Shown here in pieces: positions 1 through 8,720 of a DNA stretch of 64,000 nt. The stretch is taken from the NCBI GenBank assembly GCA_048268845.1, contig JBLWUQ010000001.1:1-64000 (forward strand), in the 5' to 3' direction. The notes under the pieces were generated by a model. That model was given only the letters and a program-made list of their open reading frames with translations, had not been told where the DNA came from and did no database searches. Positions within the stretch are counted from its first letter, which is position 1. Each line of letters begins with the position of its first letter. The translations under genes and the position numbers were made by a program. This stretch comes from Muriiphilus sp048268845 (GTDB taxonomy: Bacteria > Pseudomonadota > Alphaproteobacteria > Rhodobacterales > Rhodobacteraceae).

Positions 1-156
1 TGCCCCGTCATCGTCGCGGCCTCGGCCCCGACCGCCCACGCGCTGCGCCTTGCCGATCAGGCGGGCATCACCATCGCCGCCTTCGCCCGCGCGGGCGGTT
101 TCGACCTTTATTCCCATCCCCAGCGGATCATAACCGGAGCCAGCGATGTCGCCTGA
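1..156 (+). CDS. fdhD: Formate dehydrogenase accessory sulfurtransferase FdhD, C-terminal fragment
   Basis: The window opens inside this gene; only the last 51 codons are present, ending at TGA 154-156. The tail reads ...ITIAAFARAGGFDLYSHPQRI, the conserved FdhD ending. FdhD moves sulfur from the IscS cysteine desulfurase to the molybdenum/tungsten bis-MGD cofactor of formate dehydrogenase and is required for its activity. Its stop overlaps the start of the following delta-subunit gene by 11 bases, so the two are translationally coupled. The catalytic cysteines lie outside the window. The identification rests on the C-terminal motif and the neighbour. Confidence 0.85.
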   Translation, partial: CPVIVAASAPTAHALRLADQAGITIAAFARAGGFDLYSHPQRIITGASDVA

Positions 157-379
157 TAAAATGGTCCACATGGCCAACCAGATCGCCGCCTTCTTTCACA
201 CCCAGCCGGGCACGGACGGGGCCGAAAGGGTCGCCGCGCATCTGTCGGATTTCTGGGAGCAACGGATGCGGCGGCAGTTGTTCGAGCATGTCGACTCCGG
301 CGGCGAAGGGCTCGATCCGATGGTTCTGGGCGCGGTCAAACTGTTGCGCCAGCCTGCCGGGCAAACTCCAGGCGCTTGA
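146..379 (+). CDS. fdsD: NAD-dependent formate dehydrogenase delta subunit (FdsD family)
   Basis: A 77-residue protein beginning MSPDKMVHMANQIAAFF, with the DMVHMANQI-type N-terminus and the FWEQRMRRQL segment typical of FdsD. It is the small subunit of the cytoplasmic NAD-dependent molybdenum formate dehydrogenase FdsABGCD and is thought to help cofactor insertion or complex stability. The ATG at 146 lies inside the end of fdhD, the usual fdhD-fdsD order. The catalytic subunits should lie to the left of the window. Size and start agree with the family. Confidence 0.85.
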   Translation: MSPDKMVHMANQIAAFFHTQPGTDGAERVAAHLSDFWEQRMRRQLFEHVDSGGEGLDPMVLGAVKLLRQPAGQTPGA

Positions 380-409
380 CGCAGGACGCTTTCCGGTGAT
401 CCTGAGCGG

Positions 410-859
410 ATGACCCGCGATACCAACGCAGCCTTGCCCGACACGGCCTTCTGGCGCGCCTATGGCGGGCGCTTTTCCGGTATCCTGTCATGGGACGATT
501 TCGATGCGTTCTGGCGATTGCTGGCCGATAACACCGACGGTTGGTTCGTGTTCGACCCGTCCGGAGATGCCCCTGAGCGGGTGGCGAGCGCCGAGGACTT
601 CGCGGCAACGCTGGACGCGGCGCGCATCTGCCTCGAACAGGTGCGCAGCCGGTCCTATTGCGGCGCGGTGTTCACAGATGACCGCAGCGCGCCCGGATTC
701 GTCAAGGTCTTCGACCCCTACAGGATGGGCGGGCTTTGCGGCGGACCGGCACAGCGCATCCTGCCGCGCTGGATCTTCAGCCGCATCGCGCCCGATCCCT
801 TGCCGATGCTGGCGGAACCGGCGGCCCGAAAAGGCCTGCTGTCACGCCTGATCGGCTAG
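410..859 (+). CDS. Conserved hypothetical protein downstream of formate dehydrogenase genes
   Basis: A 149-residue soluble protein with no signal peptide or membrane segment. It is rich in aromatic residues near the N-terminus (FWRAYGGRFSGILSWDDFDAFW) and has a GGLCGGPAQRILPRW segment near residues 106-120. I do not recognise the family. It begins 30 bases after fdsD on the same strand, so it may be the last gene of the formate dehydrogenase operon, but nothing in its sequence shows a role there. Length and codon use support a real gene. Confidence 0.7.
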   Translation: MTRDTNAALPDTAFWRAYGGRFSGILSWDDFDAFWRLLADNTDGWFVFDPSGDAPERVASAEDFAATLDAARICLEQVRSRSYCGAVFTDDRSAPGFVKVFDPYRMGGLCGGPAQRILPRWIFSRIAPDPLPMLAEPAARKGLLSRLIG

Positions 860-891
860 CGGCGGCGCTGCATTCGGGCTACAGCACCCCA

Positions 892-1995
892 ATGAGCTTT
901 GAGATTTTTCTTGTAGCACCCCCGGGGCTGGAGACCGCGCTGGCCGATGAGGCGCGCGAAGCCGGGTTTGCGGTGCAAGGCACGATCCCCGGCGGCGTCA
1001 CGCTGACGGGCGGCTGGCCCGAGGTCTGGCGCGCCAACCTGACATTGCGCGGTGCTACGCGGGTGCTGGCGCGGATTGGCGAGTTTCGCGCCTTCCACCT
1101 CGCCCAGCTCGACAAGCGCGCGCGCAAGTTCGACTGGGCCTCGGTGCTGCGGCCCGATGTGCCGGTCAGGGTCGAAGCCACGACCACGAAGTCCAGGATC
1201 TACCACGCCGGCGCCGCCACCCAGCGCGTTGAACGCGCGATCGCCGAGACACTCGGCGCGACGATCGCAGCCGATGCCCCGGTGCAGATCAAGGCGCGGA
1301 TCGAGGATGATCTGGTGACGCTCAGCGTCGATACCTCCGGTGAGAGCCTGCACAAGCGCGGCCACAAGGAGGCCGTCAACAAGGCCCCGATGCGCGAAAC
1401 CATGGCGGCGCTTTTCCTGCGCACCTGCGGCTATGACGGGTCCGAACCGGTGGTCGATCCGATGTGCGGTTCGGGCACCTTCGTAATCGAGGCGGCGGAG
1501 ATCGCGCTTGGCCTGCTGCCCGGTCGCACGCGCCGCTTCGCCTTCGAGCACCTCGCCAGCTTCGACGCGGCCGCTTGGGAGGCGATGCGCGCGCGCGCCA
1601 CGCCAAAGCCGACCACCTCGCGCTTTCACGGTTACGACCGCGACGCCGGTGCGATCCGGATGAGCCAGGCCAACGCCGAGCGGGCCGGTGTCAGCGACAT
1701 CACCAGCTTCAACACCCGGACCATCACCGACCTGACCCCGCCCGAAGGCCCGCCCGGTCTGGTCATCGTCAACCCGCCCTACGGCGCGCGGATCGGCAAC
1801 AAGAAACCGCTGTTCGCGCTCTACGGCTCGATGGGTCAGGTGCTGGCCGAGCGGTTCCGGGGCTGGCGCGTGGGTATCGTCACCACTGATCCGGGGCTTG
1901 CCAAGGCGACCGCGCTGCCGTTCGAGGCGCCCGGTCCCTTCGTCGCGCATGGCGGGCTGAAGATCCGGCTCTACCGGACCGGTCGCCTGTCATAG
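892..1995 (+). CDS. Class I SAM-dependent RNA methyltransferase (THUMP / UPF0020 type, RlmL-N-like)
   Basis: A 367-residue protein. The N-terminal part (about 1-150) matches a ferredoxin-like plus THUMP RNA-binding module. The C-terminal part is a Rossmann methyltransferase with the SAM loop DPMCGSGTF (189-197) and the catalytic motif IV NPPYG (294-298), which marks exocyclic-amine methylation of a base, as in 23S rRNA m2G enzymes of the RlmL/RlmK group. The start is the ATG at 892 (MSFEIFLVAPPGLE), where family similarity begins; the longer upstream frame overlaps the preceding gene and is unlike the family. The exact target base cannot be read from sequence. Confidence 0.85.
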   Translation: MSFEIFLVAPPGLETALADEAREAGFAVQGTIPGGVTLTGGWPEVWRANLTLRGATRVLARIGEFRAFHLAQLDKRARKFDWASVLRPDVPVRVEATTTKSRIYHAGAATQRVERAIAETLGATIAADAPVQIKARIEDDLVTLSVDTSGESLHKRGHKEAVNKAPMRETMAALFLRTCGYDGSEPVVDPMCGSGTFVIEAAEIALGLLPGRTRRFAFEHLASFDAAAWEAMRARATPKPTTSRFHGYDRDAGAIRMSQANAERAGVSDITSFNTRTITDLTPPEGPPGLVIVNPPYGARIGNKKPLFALYGSMGQVLAERFRGWRVGIVTTDPGLAKATALPFEAPGPFVAHGGLKIRLYRTGRLS

Positions 1996-2040
1996 CAGTG
2001 CGGGCGGCTGTGGAGGCGACCAGAGGGGCTCTTCCGACCC

Positions 2041-2823
2041 TCAGAATCTCAACGACAGGCACGACATGCCGCCATCGAGCTTGGCGCATTCCGAATTGTT
2101 GATCTCGACCACGTCATATCCGGCATTGGCCAGCATCTCTGCGGTGCGCGGAAAGCCCGCCGGGCAGAGCACAAGACGGTTGAACCGGATGCTGTTGGCG
2201 GCGGCCTCCTCGCCCTCGGCGGTATGGAGCACGCGGTAGCCGTCAAAGCAGCCCGATGCGTCCAGGCGTTTGGTCGCAAGAATGGTTTCGCCATCGAGCA
2301 GCGAGCAATCGGTCTTGAAGTGCAAGACGCCGGGAGGGGTGAAAACCTCGCGCAAGAGATACCCCCAATCCGAGACGATATCGGCAAGTTCGGCCACCCC
2401 GGCGGCGTCTGTGCGGTCCGACCGGCCCACCAGAATCTCGCGCCCGGTCACCAGAATGTCACCGCCTTCAATATGGCCGGGGCCTTCTATCCGGCGGACA
2501 TCACCATAGACCTGCCGCAGGGCCGGTTCCATTTCATCGACCTCCCCCATGCGGCTGGGTGCGCCCGGGCGCATCAGCACCGCGCCCTGCGGCAGGCACA
2601 GCGCGGTATCCTCGACAAACACGGAATCCGGAAAGTTTTCGAGTGCGGGCAGTTCGATCACGGCGGCACCGGTTTCCTTCAGGGTGGCAACGTAATGCGC
2701 GTGATCCGCCAGCATCCGGGTCAGGTCGGGCGTGCCGGTATCTTCGGCGCGCAACCCGTTGATGATGCTCGCGGCAGGGCGGCGGGTGATCGCAAGCGAA
2801 AATTCATAGGTTGGATCGGTCAT
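2041..2823 (-). CDS. Dimethylarginine dimethylaminohydrolase (DDAH)-like amidinohydrolase
   Basis: A 260-residue protein of the DDAH/arginine deiminase pentein superfamily. The motifs FVED (69-72), HIEGGD (117-122), the active-site His in VLHFKTDC (H168) and the nucleophilic Cys in GGMSCLSLRF (C255) are all present, so the enzyme should be active. DDAH converts N-omega-methylated arginines to citrulline plus methylamine or dimethylamine. It is the last gene of a leftward operon after the 2-ketoarginine-type decarboxylase; the two overlap by 4 bases (2820-2823). The context points to arginine or methylarginine breakdown; a related guanidino substrate is possible. Confidence 0.85.
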   Translation of the reverse strand: MTDPTYEFSLAITRRPAASIINGLRAEDTGTPDLTRMLADHAHYVATLKETGAAVIELPALENFPDSVFVEDTALCLPQGAVLMRPGAPSRMGEVDEMEPALRQVYGDVRRIEGPGHIEGGDILVTGREILVGRSDRTDAAGVAELADIVSDWGYLLREVFTPPGVLHFKTDCSLLDGETILATKRLDASGCFDGYRVLHTAEGEEAAANSIRFNRLVLCPAGFPRTAEMLANAGYDVVEINNSECAKLDGGMSCLSLRF

Positions 2824-4436
2824 GTGACACTCGTTTGTTCAGCGGGCGCGGGATTAGTTGTCGCCCGGATCTCGATCAACGTGGGGCCGCTGATCTCGGC
2901 GGCCGAACGGAGCGCGTCGGCCACCGCGGCCGGTTCCGGACCACATCGCCAGAAGGGCATGCCGCAGGATTGCGCGACAGCGGCGAAATCGGGCGGAGTC
3001 GGGTCGCAGCCCACGACGCTCACCCCTACGGCCTGCATCGAGGTGGCGATTTCCTGATAGCCGTGGTTGTTCCAGATCACGAAGCTGATCGGCAGGTTCT
3101 CGTCCACGGCGCACATCAACTCGGGCAGGCTGAACTGTGCACCGCCGTCGCCCGTGATACAGAGCACGCGTGCCTCCGGAGCGGCCAGTGCCGCGCCGAT
3201 TGCGGCGGGAATGCCATAGCCGAGTGCGCCGAAACCGGTGGCGGCATTGAACCAGCCGCCGGGGCGGTCGTGATCGTGATAGAGGTTGCCCGCATAGATC
3301 GGCTGGGTCGAATCCCCGACCATGATGGCATTCGGAACCGCGACGCGCATGGCAGCCAGAACATCACACAGCGCGCGCATGTCCGGGCCGATTTCCTGAA
3401 ACGCCGCGCGGCGCGCCCTGTCGGCACGCGTGGCATCATCAGGATTGGTCTTGCGGTCGTCAATGCGATCGTTCAACGCTTCCAGCGCGGTCGATGCGTC
3501 ACTCAGGATCGGCAGCGTGGCCGCATGCCGCGAAAGTTGCGCGGGGCAAAGGTCAATCCGGATCAGAGAGGTCATCCGCGCCATGCTGCCGGTGGCATAC
3601 ATGTCATAGTCGGTCGGACCAAGTTCGGTTCCGACCGCCAGCACGACATCGGATTGCGCAATCAGATCACGCACCGCCTGCAGGCTGGGGCTGGCCGGAA
3701 CACCGAGCGGATGATCGAACATGATCCCGCGCGCATTCACCGTCTGCACCACCGGCGCCCCCAGCTTTTCAGCCAGCGCACGAATGGCATCCCCGGCCCG
3801 TCGCGCACCGCCACCGGCCAGGATGAGCGGTGCCTTTGCGCCTGCAAGCAGCGCCGCTGCCTCGGCGATCCGATCCGGGTCGGGGGCATGGACCGGCGCA
3901 GGCGCGGTGGCCATTGCGGCTGCGGTGTATGGTAGCCCGGCAACGTCGAGCGGGATCTCGATATGGGCAGGCCCCGGACGCCCGGATTGGAACGCCGTAA
4001 AAGCCCGGTCGAGCGCGGGCGTCAAACCTTCGGCGTTCTCGACCCGCTCCGACACCAGCGCCACCGTCCGCGCCATCGCCCGTTGATCCGGCAATTCGTG
4101 CAGGTGGCCCATGCCCTTGCCGAGGCTTTTCAGCGTATTCACGCCCGAGACGACCAGCATCGGCACGGAATCCGCGCGCGCCTGTCCCATCGCTGTCAGC
4201 GTGTTTGTCAGCCCCGGCCCGGTGATGACGAAGGCAACACCCGGCTTGCCCGACACCCGCGCATAGCCATCGGCCATGAAGCCCGCGCCCTGTTCGTGCC
4301 GGGGGGTGACGTGGCGAATACCGGAGGCGGCCAGTCCGCGATAGAGTTCGATCGTGTGCACGCCAGGGATGCCGAAGACACAGTCGACACCGCGTTCGGA
4401 CAATTGGGCTACCAGCGCCTCGCCGATGCTGGTCAT
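2820..4436 (-). CDS. aruI: ThDP-dependent decarboxylase, probable 5-guanidino-2-oxopentanoate (2-ketoarginine) decarboxylase
   Basis: A 538-residue enzyme of the acetolactate synthase/pyruvate decarboxylase family. The ThDP-activating glutamate is in TPRHEQGAG (E48). The ThDP/Mg site GDG starts at 429 and its NN partner is at 456-457. Similarity is to AruI-type enzymes, which decarboxylate 2-ketoarginine to 4-guanidinobutyraldehyde in the arginine transaminase pathway. The start is the ATG at 4436, in an ATGA overlap with the stop of the upstream aminotransferase; longer forms run into that gene and lack family similarity. An aminotransferase just upstream fits the AruH-AruI pair. The 2-oxo-acid specificity is inferred from context. 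Confidence 0.82.
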   Translation of the reverse strand: MTSIGEALVAQLSERGVDCVFGIPGVHTIELYRGLAASGIRHVTPRHEQGAGFMADGYARVSGKPGVAFVITGPGLTNTLTAMGQARADSVPMLVVSGVNTLKSLGKGMGHLHELPDQRAMARTVALVSERVENAEGLTPALDRAFTAFQSGRPGPAHIEIPLDVAGLPYTAAAMATAPAPVHAPDPDRIAEAAALLAGAKAPLILAGGGARRAGDAIRALAEKLGAPVVQTVNARGIMFDHPLGVPASPSLQAVRDLIAQSDVVLAVGTELGPTDYDMYATGSMARMTSLIRIDLCPAQLSRHAATLPILSDASTALEALNDRIDDRKTNPDDATRADRARRAAFQEIGPDMRALCDVLAAMRVAVPNAIMVGDSTQPIYAGNLYHDHDRPGGWFNAATGFGALGYGIPAAIGAALAAPEARVLCITGDGGAQFSLPELMCAVDENLPISFVIWNNHGYQEIATSMQAVGVSVVGCDPTPPDFAAVAQSCGMPFWRCGPEPAAVADALRSAAEISGPTLIEIRATTNPAPAEQTSVT

Positions 4437-5620
4437 GCGGTTTCCAGTTGCAACTGACCGGCGTGACGGATGATCCGCTCGCAAGCCGCATCGAAGGCCG
4501 TGTCCTCGGCCGTCAGCGCGACGCGAACCCAGGCATCCAGCGTATCGCCGAACGACGCGCCGGGCATGACCGCGACACCGCCATGTTCAAGCAGGTGCAG
4601 CGCATAATCGTTGCCGCTCAGGCCGGTTGCCGACACGTCGATCATGGCAAACATGCCGGCCTGCGGACGATGGACCTTGAGGGGGCTTTCCCGCGACAGA
4701 CGGTCGTGAAGCCTCTCGGCGCGCGCGGCGTAACGCTGCCGCATCCCGTCCGCGACACTGGAGCCTTCGCGGATCGCCTGTTCGGTCATGTCCGCGATGA
4801 AGGGCTGATTGCCGAACAGCATGGTTTCAGAGAGCGGCAACAATGCCTCGGTGAACGCCGCTGGTCCGACACACCAGCCGCTGCGAAAACCCGGCGCGGC
4901 GTGGGATTTCGAGATCGAGGAGACGACGATCACGCGGTCTTGCAGGTCAGGTCGCGACAGCGGCGATGAAAAGTCGGAGCCGTCGAAGATCAGGTCTTCA
5001 TAGACCTCGTCCGAGATGATCCAGAGATCGTGCTCGATCGCCAAATGCCCGATGGCGTCGATATCGGCGCGGGTCAGGATTGATCCGGTGGGATTGTGCG
5101 GCGTGGTCAGCAGGAGGGCGGTTGTCCTGGGGGTGATCCGGGCGGCAATATCCCCGGCGTCAATGCGAAACCCGTTTTCCGACCGCAGCGGCACCGCCAC
5201 CATGTCGGCGCCGCTGGCGCGGATCACGCCTTCGTAAGTGGCATACATCGGGTCGCCGACCAGAACCTCGCAGCCTTCCTCGGCCACACCCAAAAGCACG
5301 GCGAACAGCGCGGTTTGCGTCCCCGGAAAACACAAGATCTGATCGGTCGAGATGTCGCGCCCGCTGCTGCGCGAATAGCGTTCGGCCAATGCGGCGCGCA
5401 ACCCGGCCTCGCCGCGACCATTGGAGTAGCCGGTTCGCCCCCGGCGCATCGCGTCGGCCGCGGCATCGACAAGCGCGGTCGGTGTCGGCACGTCCGGCTC
5501 GCCGATGGTCAGTTCGATGATGTCGCGGCCTTGAGCTACAAGCGCCTTGGCCTTGATGTGAACCTCCCACTTGGCGCCGCCAAGGCCCGCCAGACGTTTG
5601 GTGATTTCGGTGTGTCTCAT
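4433..5620 (-). CDS. aruH: PLP-dependent class I/II aminotransferase, probable arginine:pyruvate transaminase
   Basis: A 395-residue fold-type I aminotransferase. It shows the substrate loop LTIGEPDVPTP (37-47), NPTG (176-179), the PLP-contacting SDEVYEDL (203-210) and the Schiff-base lysine in SSISKSHAAPGFR (K238). AruH-type enzymes transfer the alpha-amino group of arginine to pyruvate, giving 2-ketoarginine for the decarboxylase encoded next. The ATG at 5620 forms an ATGA overlap with the TetR stop, and the gene's own stop overlaps the decarboxylase start in the same way, so four genes form one translationally coupled unit. The substrate assignment depends on this context. Confidence 0.8.
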   Translation of the reverse strand: MRHTEITKRLAGLGGAKWEVHIKAKALVAQGRDIIELTIGEPDVPTPTALVDAAADAMRRGRTGYSNGRGEAGLRAALAERYSRSSGRDISTDQILCFPGTQTALFAVLLGVAEEGCEVLVGDPMYATYEGVIRASGADMVAVPLRSENGFRIDAGDIAARITPRTTALLLTTPHNPTGSILTRADIDAIGHLAIEHDLWIISDEVYEDLIFDGSDFSSPLSRPDLQDRVIVVSSISKSHAAPGFRSGWCVGPAAFTEALLPLSETMLFGNQPFIADMTEQAIREGSSVADGMRQRYAARAERLHDRLSRESPLKVHRPQAGMFAMIDVSATGLSGNDYALHLLEHGGVAVMPGASFGDTLDAWVRVALTAEDTAFDAACERIIRHAGQLQLETA

Positions 5621-6264
5621 GCCTGATGCCCCGTTTCTCGCAAGTCTGTCCCGATGATCGCGCCAACGGATCTGATCCCGATCTCTGGCAGTTCGCCCGG
5701 CTCGAACGCACCTGACAGGGCGCCGCCCTCCATCCACAACCCGTCGATCACGGCGTTGCAGGCAATTGCCAGCAGACGCAATTCCCGCTTGGTGGTGGCG
5801 ATATCCGCCTCGTTCAGGACGGCTTCTATCAATGCTTCCAGCCGGTTGCGGAATTCGTAGTAGGTCCGTTCGTGAATGACCCTCATATGTAAGTCTGCAC
5901 CGACCTTGTTGAGAAAGCTGGCCCAGAGCGTCACCGAGCCGGCATCGACCACGGGCGGCGTCAGGCTTGCCACGACAAAGGCGATCAGGCGTGTCCTGGC
6001 CGATCCAGCAACATGCGCGACCGGGGCCGATGTCAGATCGGTCATCCGGTTCATGTGATGTTCGTAGGCGGCGGTGATCAATTCTTCCTTGGAGGAGAAA
6101 TGATGCCGGATCATGCCCTGCGTGACCTGCGCACGGGTGGCGATCGCGCGCACCGTCGCCCCGCGCACGCCATGCTCGGCGATCAGGGACAGGGTCGCGT
6201 CAATCAGCGCCTCCCTGCGAACCTCGGCCGGCTCACGTCTGAATTTGCGGGTGTGTTCGGACAC
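5617..6264 (-). CDS. TetR/AcrR-family transcriptional regulator (BetI-like)
   Basis: A 215-residue regulator with an N-terminal helix-turn-helix (IAEHGVRGATVRAIATRAQVTQGMIRHHF, about residues 28-56) and a C-terminal ligand-binding domain, closest in style to BetI. The preferred start is GTG at 6264, preceded by GGAAA at a workable distance. A TTG at 6282 would touch the palindromic operator and has no clear ribosome site. It heads the leftward arginine-type operon and diverges from the ABC transporter genes, so it most likely autoregulates and controls transport, probably relieved by an arginine-derived effector (inference). Confidence 0.85.
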   Translation of the reverse strand: MSEHTRKFRREPAEVRREALIDATLSLIAEHGVRGATVRAIATRAQVTQGMIRHHFSSKEELITAAYEHHMNRMTDLTSAPVAHVAGSARTRLIAFVVASLTPPVVDAGSVTLWASFLNKVGADLHMRVIHERTYYEFRNRLEALIEAVLNEADIATTKRELRLLAIACNAVIDGLWMEGGALSGAFEPGELPEIGIRSVGAIIGTDLRETGHQA

Positions 6265-6282
6265 GGGGGTTTCCAGAGGCAA

Positions 6283-6304
6283 TAATTATACACTTGCATA
6301 ATTA
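6283..6304. promoter_or_regulatory. Palindromic operator in the TetR/ABC transporter divergent promoter
   Basis: A 22-base near-perfect palindrome with arms TAATTAT and ATAATTA around an 8-base centre that also contains a symmetric CA/TG pair. It is strikingly AT-rich in GC-rich DNA and lies between the TetR gene and the transporter operon. TTGCAT at 6294-6299 inside it could be a -35 element for the rightward operon. The symmetry fits a TetR dimer site. Confidence 0.75.
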
Positions 6305-6348
6305 CGGAAACCCGGCATTACTACAAGCCGGAAAATGGGGGAAGCCCG

Positions 6349-7149
6349 ATGGCGGCCACAGAACCGTCCGTAGACACCGGTGCTGCGCAGGACATGCAGG
6401 AAGAGGCCATTCGGGTCGCGGATCTGCACAAGTCCTTTGGCGCGCTCGAGGTGCTCAAGGGCATATCCCTGACCGCCCACAAGGGCGATGTCGTCGCGAT
6501 CATCGGAGGCAGCGGGTCAGGGAAATCGACCTTCCTGCGCTGCATCAATTTTCTGGAAACCCCCAGTTCGGGCCAGATCGTCGTGAACGGTGAAGAGATC
6601 GCGATGCGCCCTGACGGCACGCCAGTCAATCGCCGCCAGATCGAGCGCATCCGCACCCGTCTGGGCATGGTGTTTCAGGCCTTCAACCTCTGGACCCACC
6701 GCACGCTGCTGGAAAACGTGATCGAGGTTCCGATCCATGTGCTGAAAGTGCCGCGGGCCGAAGCGACCGAACGCGCCAGGGTCCTGCTTGACCGGGTCGG
6801 GCTTGGCGACAAGGCCGACACTTTCCCGGCGTTCCTGTCGGGAGGACAGCAGCAGCGCGCCGCGATCGCAAGGGCGCTGGCGGTGGAACCCAGCGTGATG
6901 CTGTTTGACGAGCCCACCAGCGCGCTCGACCCGGAACTGGTGGGCGAGGTGTTGACCGTGATCCGCGATCTTGCAGCCGAGGGGCGCACGATGCTGCTGG
7001 TCACCCACGAGATGAAATTCGCCAGAGAGGTCGCAACGCATGTTGTCTATCTCTTCGAGGGTCGGATCGAAGAGCAGGGCCCACCCGAGGAACTTTTTGG
7101 CAACCCCAAATCCGCCCGGCTGCAACAATTCCTGAAAACAGTCGGATAG
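6349..7149 (+). CDS. Polar amino acid ABC transporter, ATP-binding subunit (HisP/OccP type)
   Basis: A 266-residue ABC ATPase with Walker A GGSGSGKST (53-61), signature LSGGQQQR (163-170) and Walker B VMLFDEP (183-189). The insert between Walker A and the Q-loop is that of the HisP/OccP/AotP group. It energises import of basic or polar amino acids at the inner membrane. It is the first gene of a rightward operon with binding protein and two permeases, divergent from the arginine-type catabolic operon, so arginine, a methylarginine or another guanidino compound is the likely substrate. Confidence 0.9.
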   Translation: MAATEPSVDTGAAQDMQEEAIRVADLHKSFGALEVLKGISLTAHKGDVVAIIGGSGSGKSTFLRCINFLETPSSGQIVVNGEEIAMRPDGTPVNRRQIERIRTRLGMVFQAFNLWTHRTLLENVIEVPIHVLKVPRAEATERARVLLDRVGLGDKADTFPAFLSGGQQQRAAIARALAVEPSVMLFDEPTSALDPELVGEVLTVIRDLAAEGRTMLLVTHEMKFAREVATHVVYLFEGRIEEQGPPEELFGNPKSARLQQFLKTVG

Positions 7150-7184
7150 TTCAGTGCAAGCAAACCAACAAAGGGAGATAACCT

Positions 7185-7958
7185 ATGACACTCAAGAAAC
7201 TACTGATCGCCGGCCTTGCAACCGCAACGCTCGGCGCGGGTACCGCCTCGGCCGAAGAAGTCAAGATCGGCATCGCCGCGGAACCCTATCCGCCGTTCAC
7301 GTCGCTTGACGCGTCCGGCAACTGGATCGGCTGGGAGATCGACCTGATCGACGCGGTTTGCGCAGCGGCCGAGCTTGACTGCGTGATCACGCCGGTGGCG
7401 TGGGACGGCATCATCCCGGCTCTGACCGGTCAGCAGATCGACGTGATCATCGCCTCGATGTCGATCACCGAAGAACGTCAGAAAACCATCGATTTCAGTG
7501 ATCCTTACTACAACACCCCTGCCGTGATCGTGGCGGACAAATCGCTGGACATCGAAGCCACTCCGGAATCGCTTGCGGGCAAGATCATCGGCATTCAGGC
7601 CTCGACGATCCATCAGGCCTATGCGAATGCGCATTTCGGCGATGCGGCTGAAATCCGTGTCTACCAGACCCAGGATGAGGCCAATCAGGATCTGGTTGCA
7701 GGTCGTGTCGATGCCATTCAGGCCGACAGCATCGCGATGGCGGAATTCGTCGAATCCGATGTCGGTGCCTGCTGCGAGATCAAGGGCCAGGTTCCGTATG
7801 ACGAGGCCATTCTGGGCCGCGGCGTCGGTGCCGGTGTCCGAAAGGGTGACGATGCGCTGCTCGCAAGCCTGAATGCGGGCATTGCCGCCATTCTGGCCGA
7901 TGGCACCCACGCCGAAATCACCTCGCGCTATTTCACCACCAGCATCTACAGCGAGTAA
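7185..7958 (+). CDS. Periplasmic basic amino acid-binding protein of an ABC transporter (ArgT/HisJ type)
   Basis: A 257-residue family 3 solute-binding protein. The signal peptide (MTLKKLLIAGLATATLGAGTASA) should be cut after residue 23. The mature protein starts EEVKIGIAAEPYPPFT and carries the family signature GWEIDLIDAVC and the MSITEERQKTIDFSDPYY segment. It captures the ligand in the periplasm and delivers it to the permeases encoded next. A good AAAGGGAGAT ribosome site precedes the ATG. Binding specificity is inferred from the neighbouring arginine-type enzymes. Confidence 0.9.
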   Translation: MTLKKLLIAGLATATLGAGTASAEEVKIGIAAEPYPPFTSLDASGNWIGWEIDLIDAVCAAAELDCVITPVAWDGIIPALTGQQIDVIIASMSITEERQKTIDFSDPYYNTPAVIVADKSLDIEATPESLAGKIIGIQASTIHQAYANAHFGDAAEIRVYQTQDEANQDLVAGRVDAIQADSIAMAEFVESDVGACCEIKGQVPYDEAILGRGVGAGVRKGDDALLASLNAGIAAILADGTHAEITSRYFTTSIYSE

Positions 7959-7967
7959 TCCGGGGCT

Positions 7968-8720
7968 TTGGAGTTCCTGCTCGAAACACTTGGGCTAGCC
8001 AGGAGCGCGGAGCTGCTGTCGCTCAGCCCGCCGGGTTGGGGGGGAAACCTTCTGCGCGGCCTTGCCAAGTCGTTGCAGATCGCCTTCGGGGCGTTCGGCT
8101 TCGGCCTGTTGATCGGGTTGTTCGGAGCTTATGGCAAACTCTATGGCGGGGTGGTCGTGCGTGACCTCCTCGCCATTTACACCACGGTGATCCGGGCCGT
8201 GCCCGAACTGGTCCTGATCCTGATCCTCTATTATGTCGGCACCGATCTGATCAATCAGGTCGCCCAGGCATTGGGCTATGGACGGGTGGAAATCAGCGGT
8301 GTGATCGCGGGGATCTGGGTGCTGGGCATCGTTCAGGGCGCCTATGCAACCGAGGTGCTGCGCGGGGCCATCCAGGCCGTTCCGCCGGGCCAGCTCGAGG
8401 CGGCACGGGCCTATGGCATGCCACCGCTCATGCAGATGCGGCGGGTGACCATTCCGGCAATGATGTCTTTCGCGACACCCGGATTGGCCAATCTCTGGCT
8501 CATCGCCACCAAGGATACCGCCCTGCTGGCGATCGTCGGTTTCAGCGAACTGACGCTTGAAACCCGTCAGGCCGCAGCCAGCACACGGGCCTATTTCACC
8601 TTCTTTCTGGCCGCCGGTGCGCTCTACCTGATCGTGACGCTCTGCTCGGGAGTGGTCTTTGCGCGTATCGAGAAATGGGCGCGACGTGGGCAACCCTCGC
8701 TGAAGGGGGCGGGCCGTTGA
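7968..8720 (+). CDS. Polar amino acid ABC transporter permease (HisQ/ArtQ type)
   Basis: A 250-residue integral membrane protein with about five transmembrane helices and the EAA loop GQLEAARAYGMPPLMQMRRVTIPAMM that docks on the ATPase. TTG at 7968 is the likely start, nine bases after the binding-protein stop; an alternative start a little downstream cannot be excluded. It pairs with the next permease to form the membrane channel. Its TGA shares a base with the next ATG (TGATG), so the two permeases are made in concert. Confidence 0.87.
   Translation: MEFLLETLGLARSAELLSLSPPGWGGNLLRGLAKSLQIAFGAFGFGLLIGLFGAYGKLYGGVVVRDLLAIYTTVIRAVPELVLILILYYVGTDLINQVAQALGYGRVEISGVIAGIWVLGIVQGAYATEVLRGAIQAVPPGQLEAARAYGMPPLMQMRRVTIPAMMSFATPGLANLWLIATKDTALLAIVGFSELTLETRQAAASTRAYFTFFLAAGALYLIVTLCSGVVFARIEKWARRGQPSLKGAGR

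Noticed and set aside
736..891. Upstream in-frame extension of the RNA methyltransferase
   Set aside because: It overlaps the 149-residue gene in another frame and encodes a sequence unlike the family; ATG 892 is the proper start.
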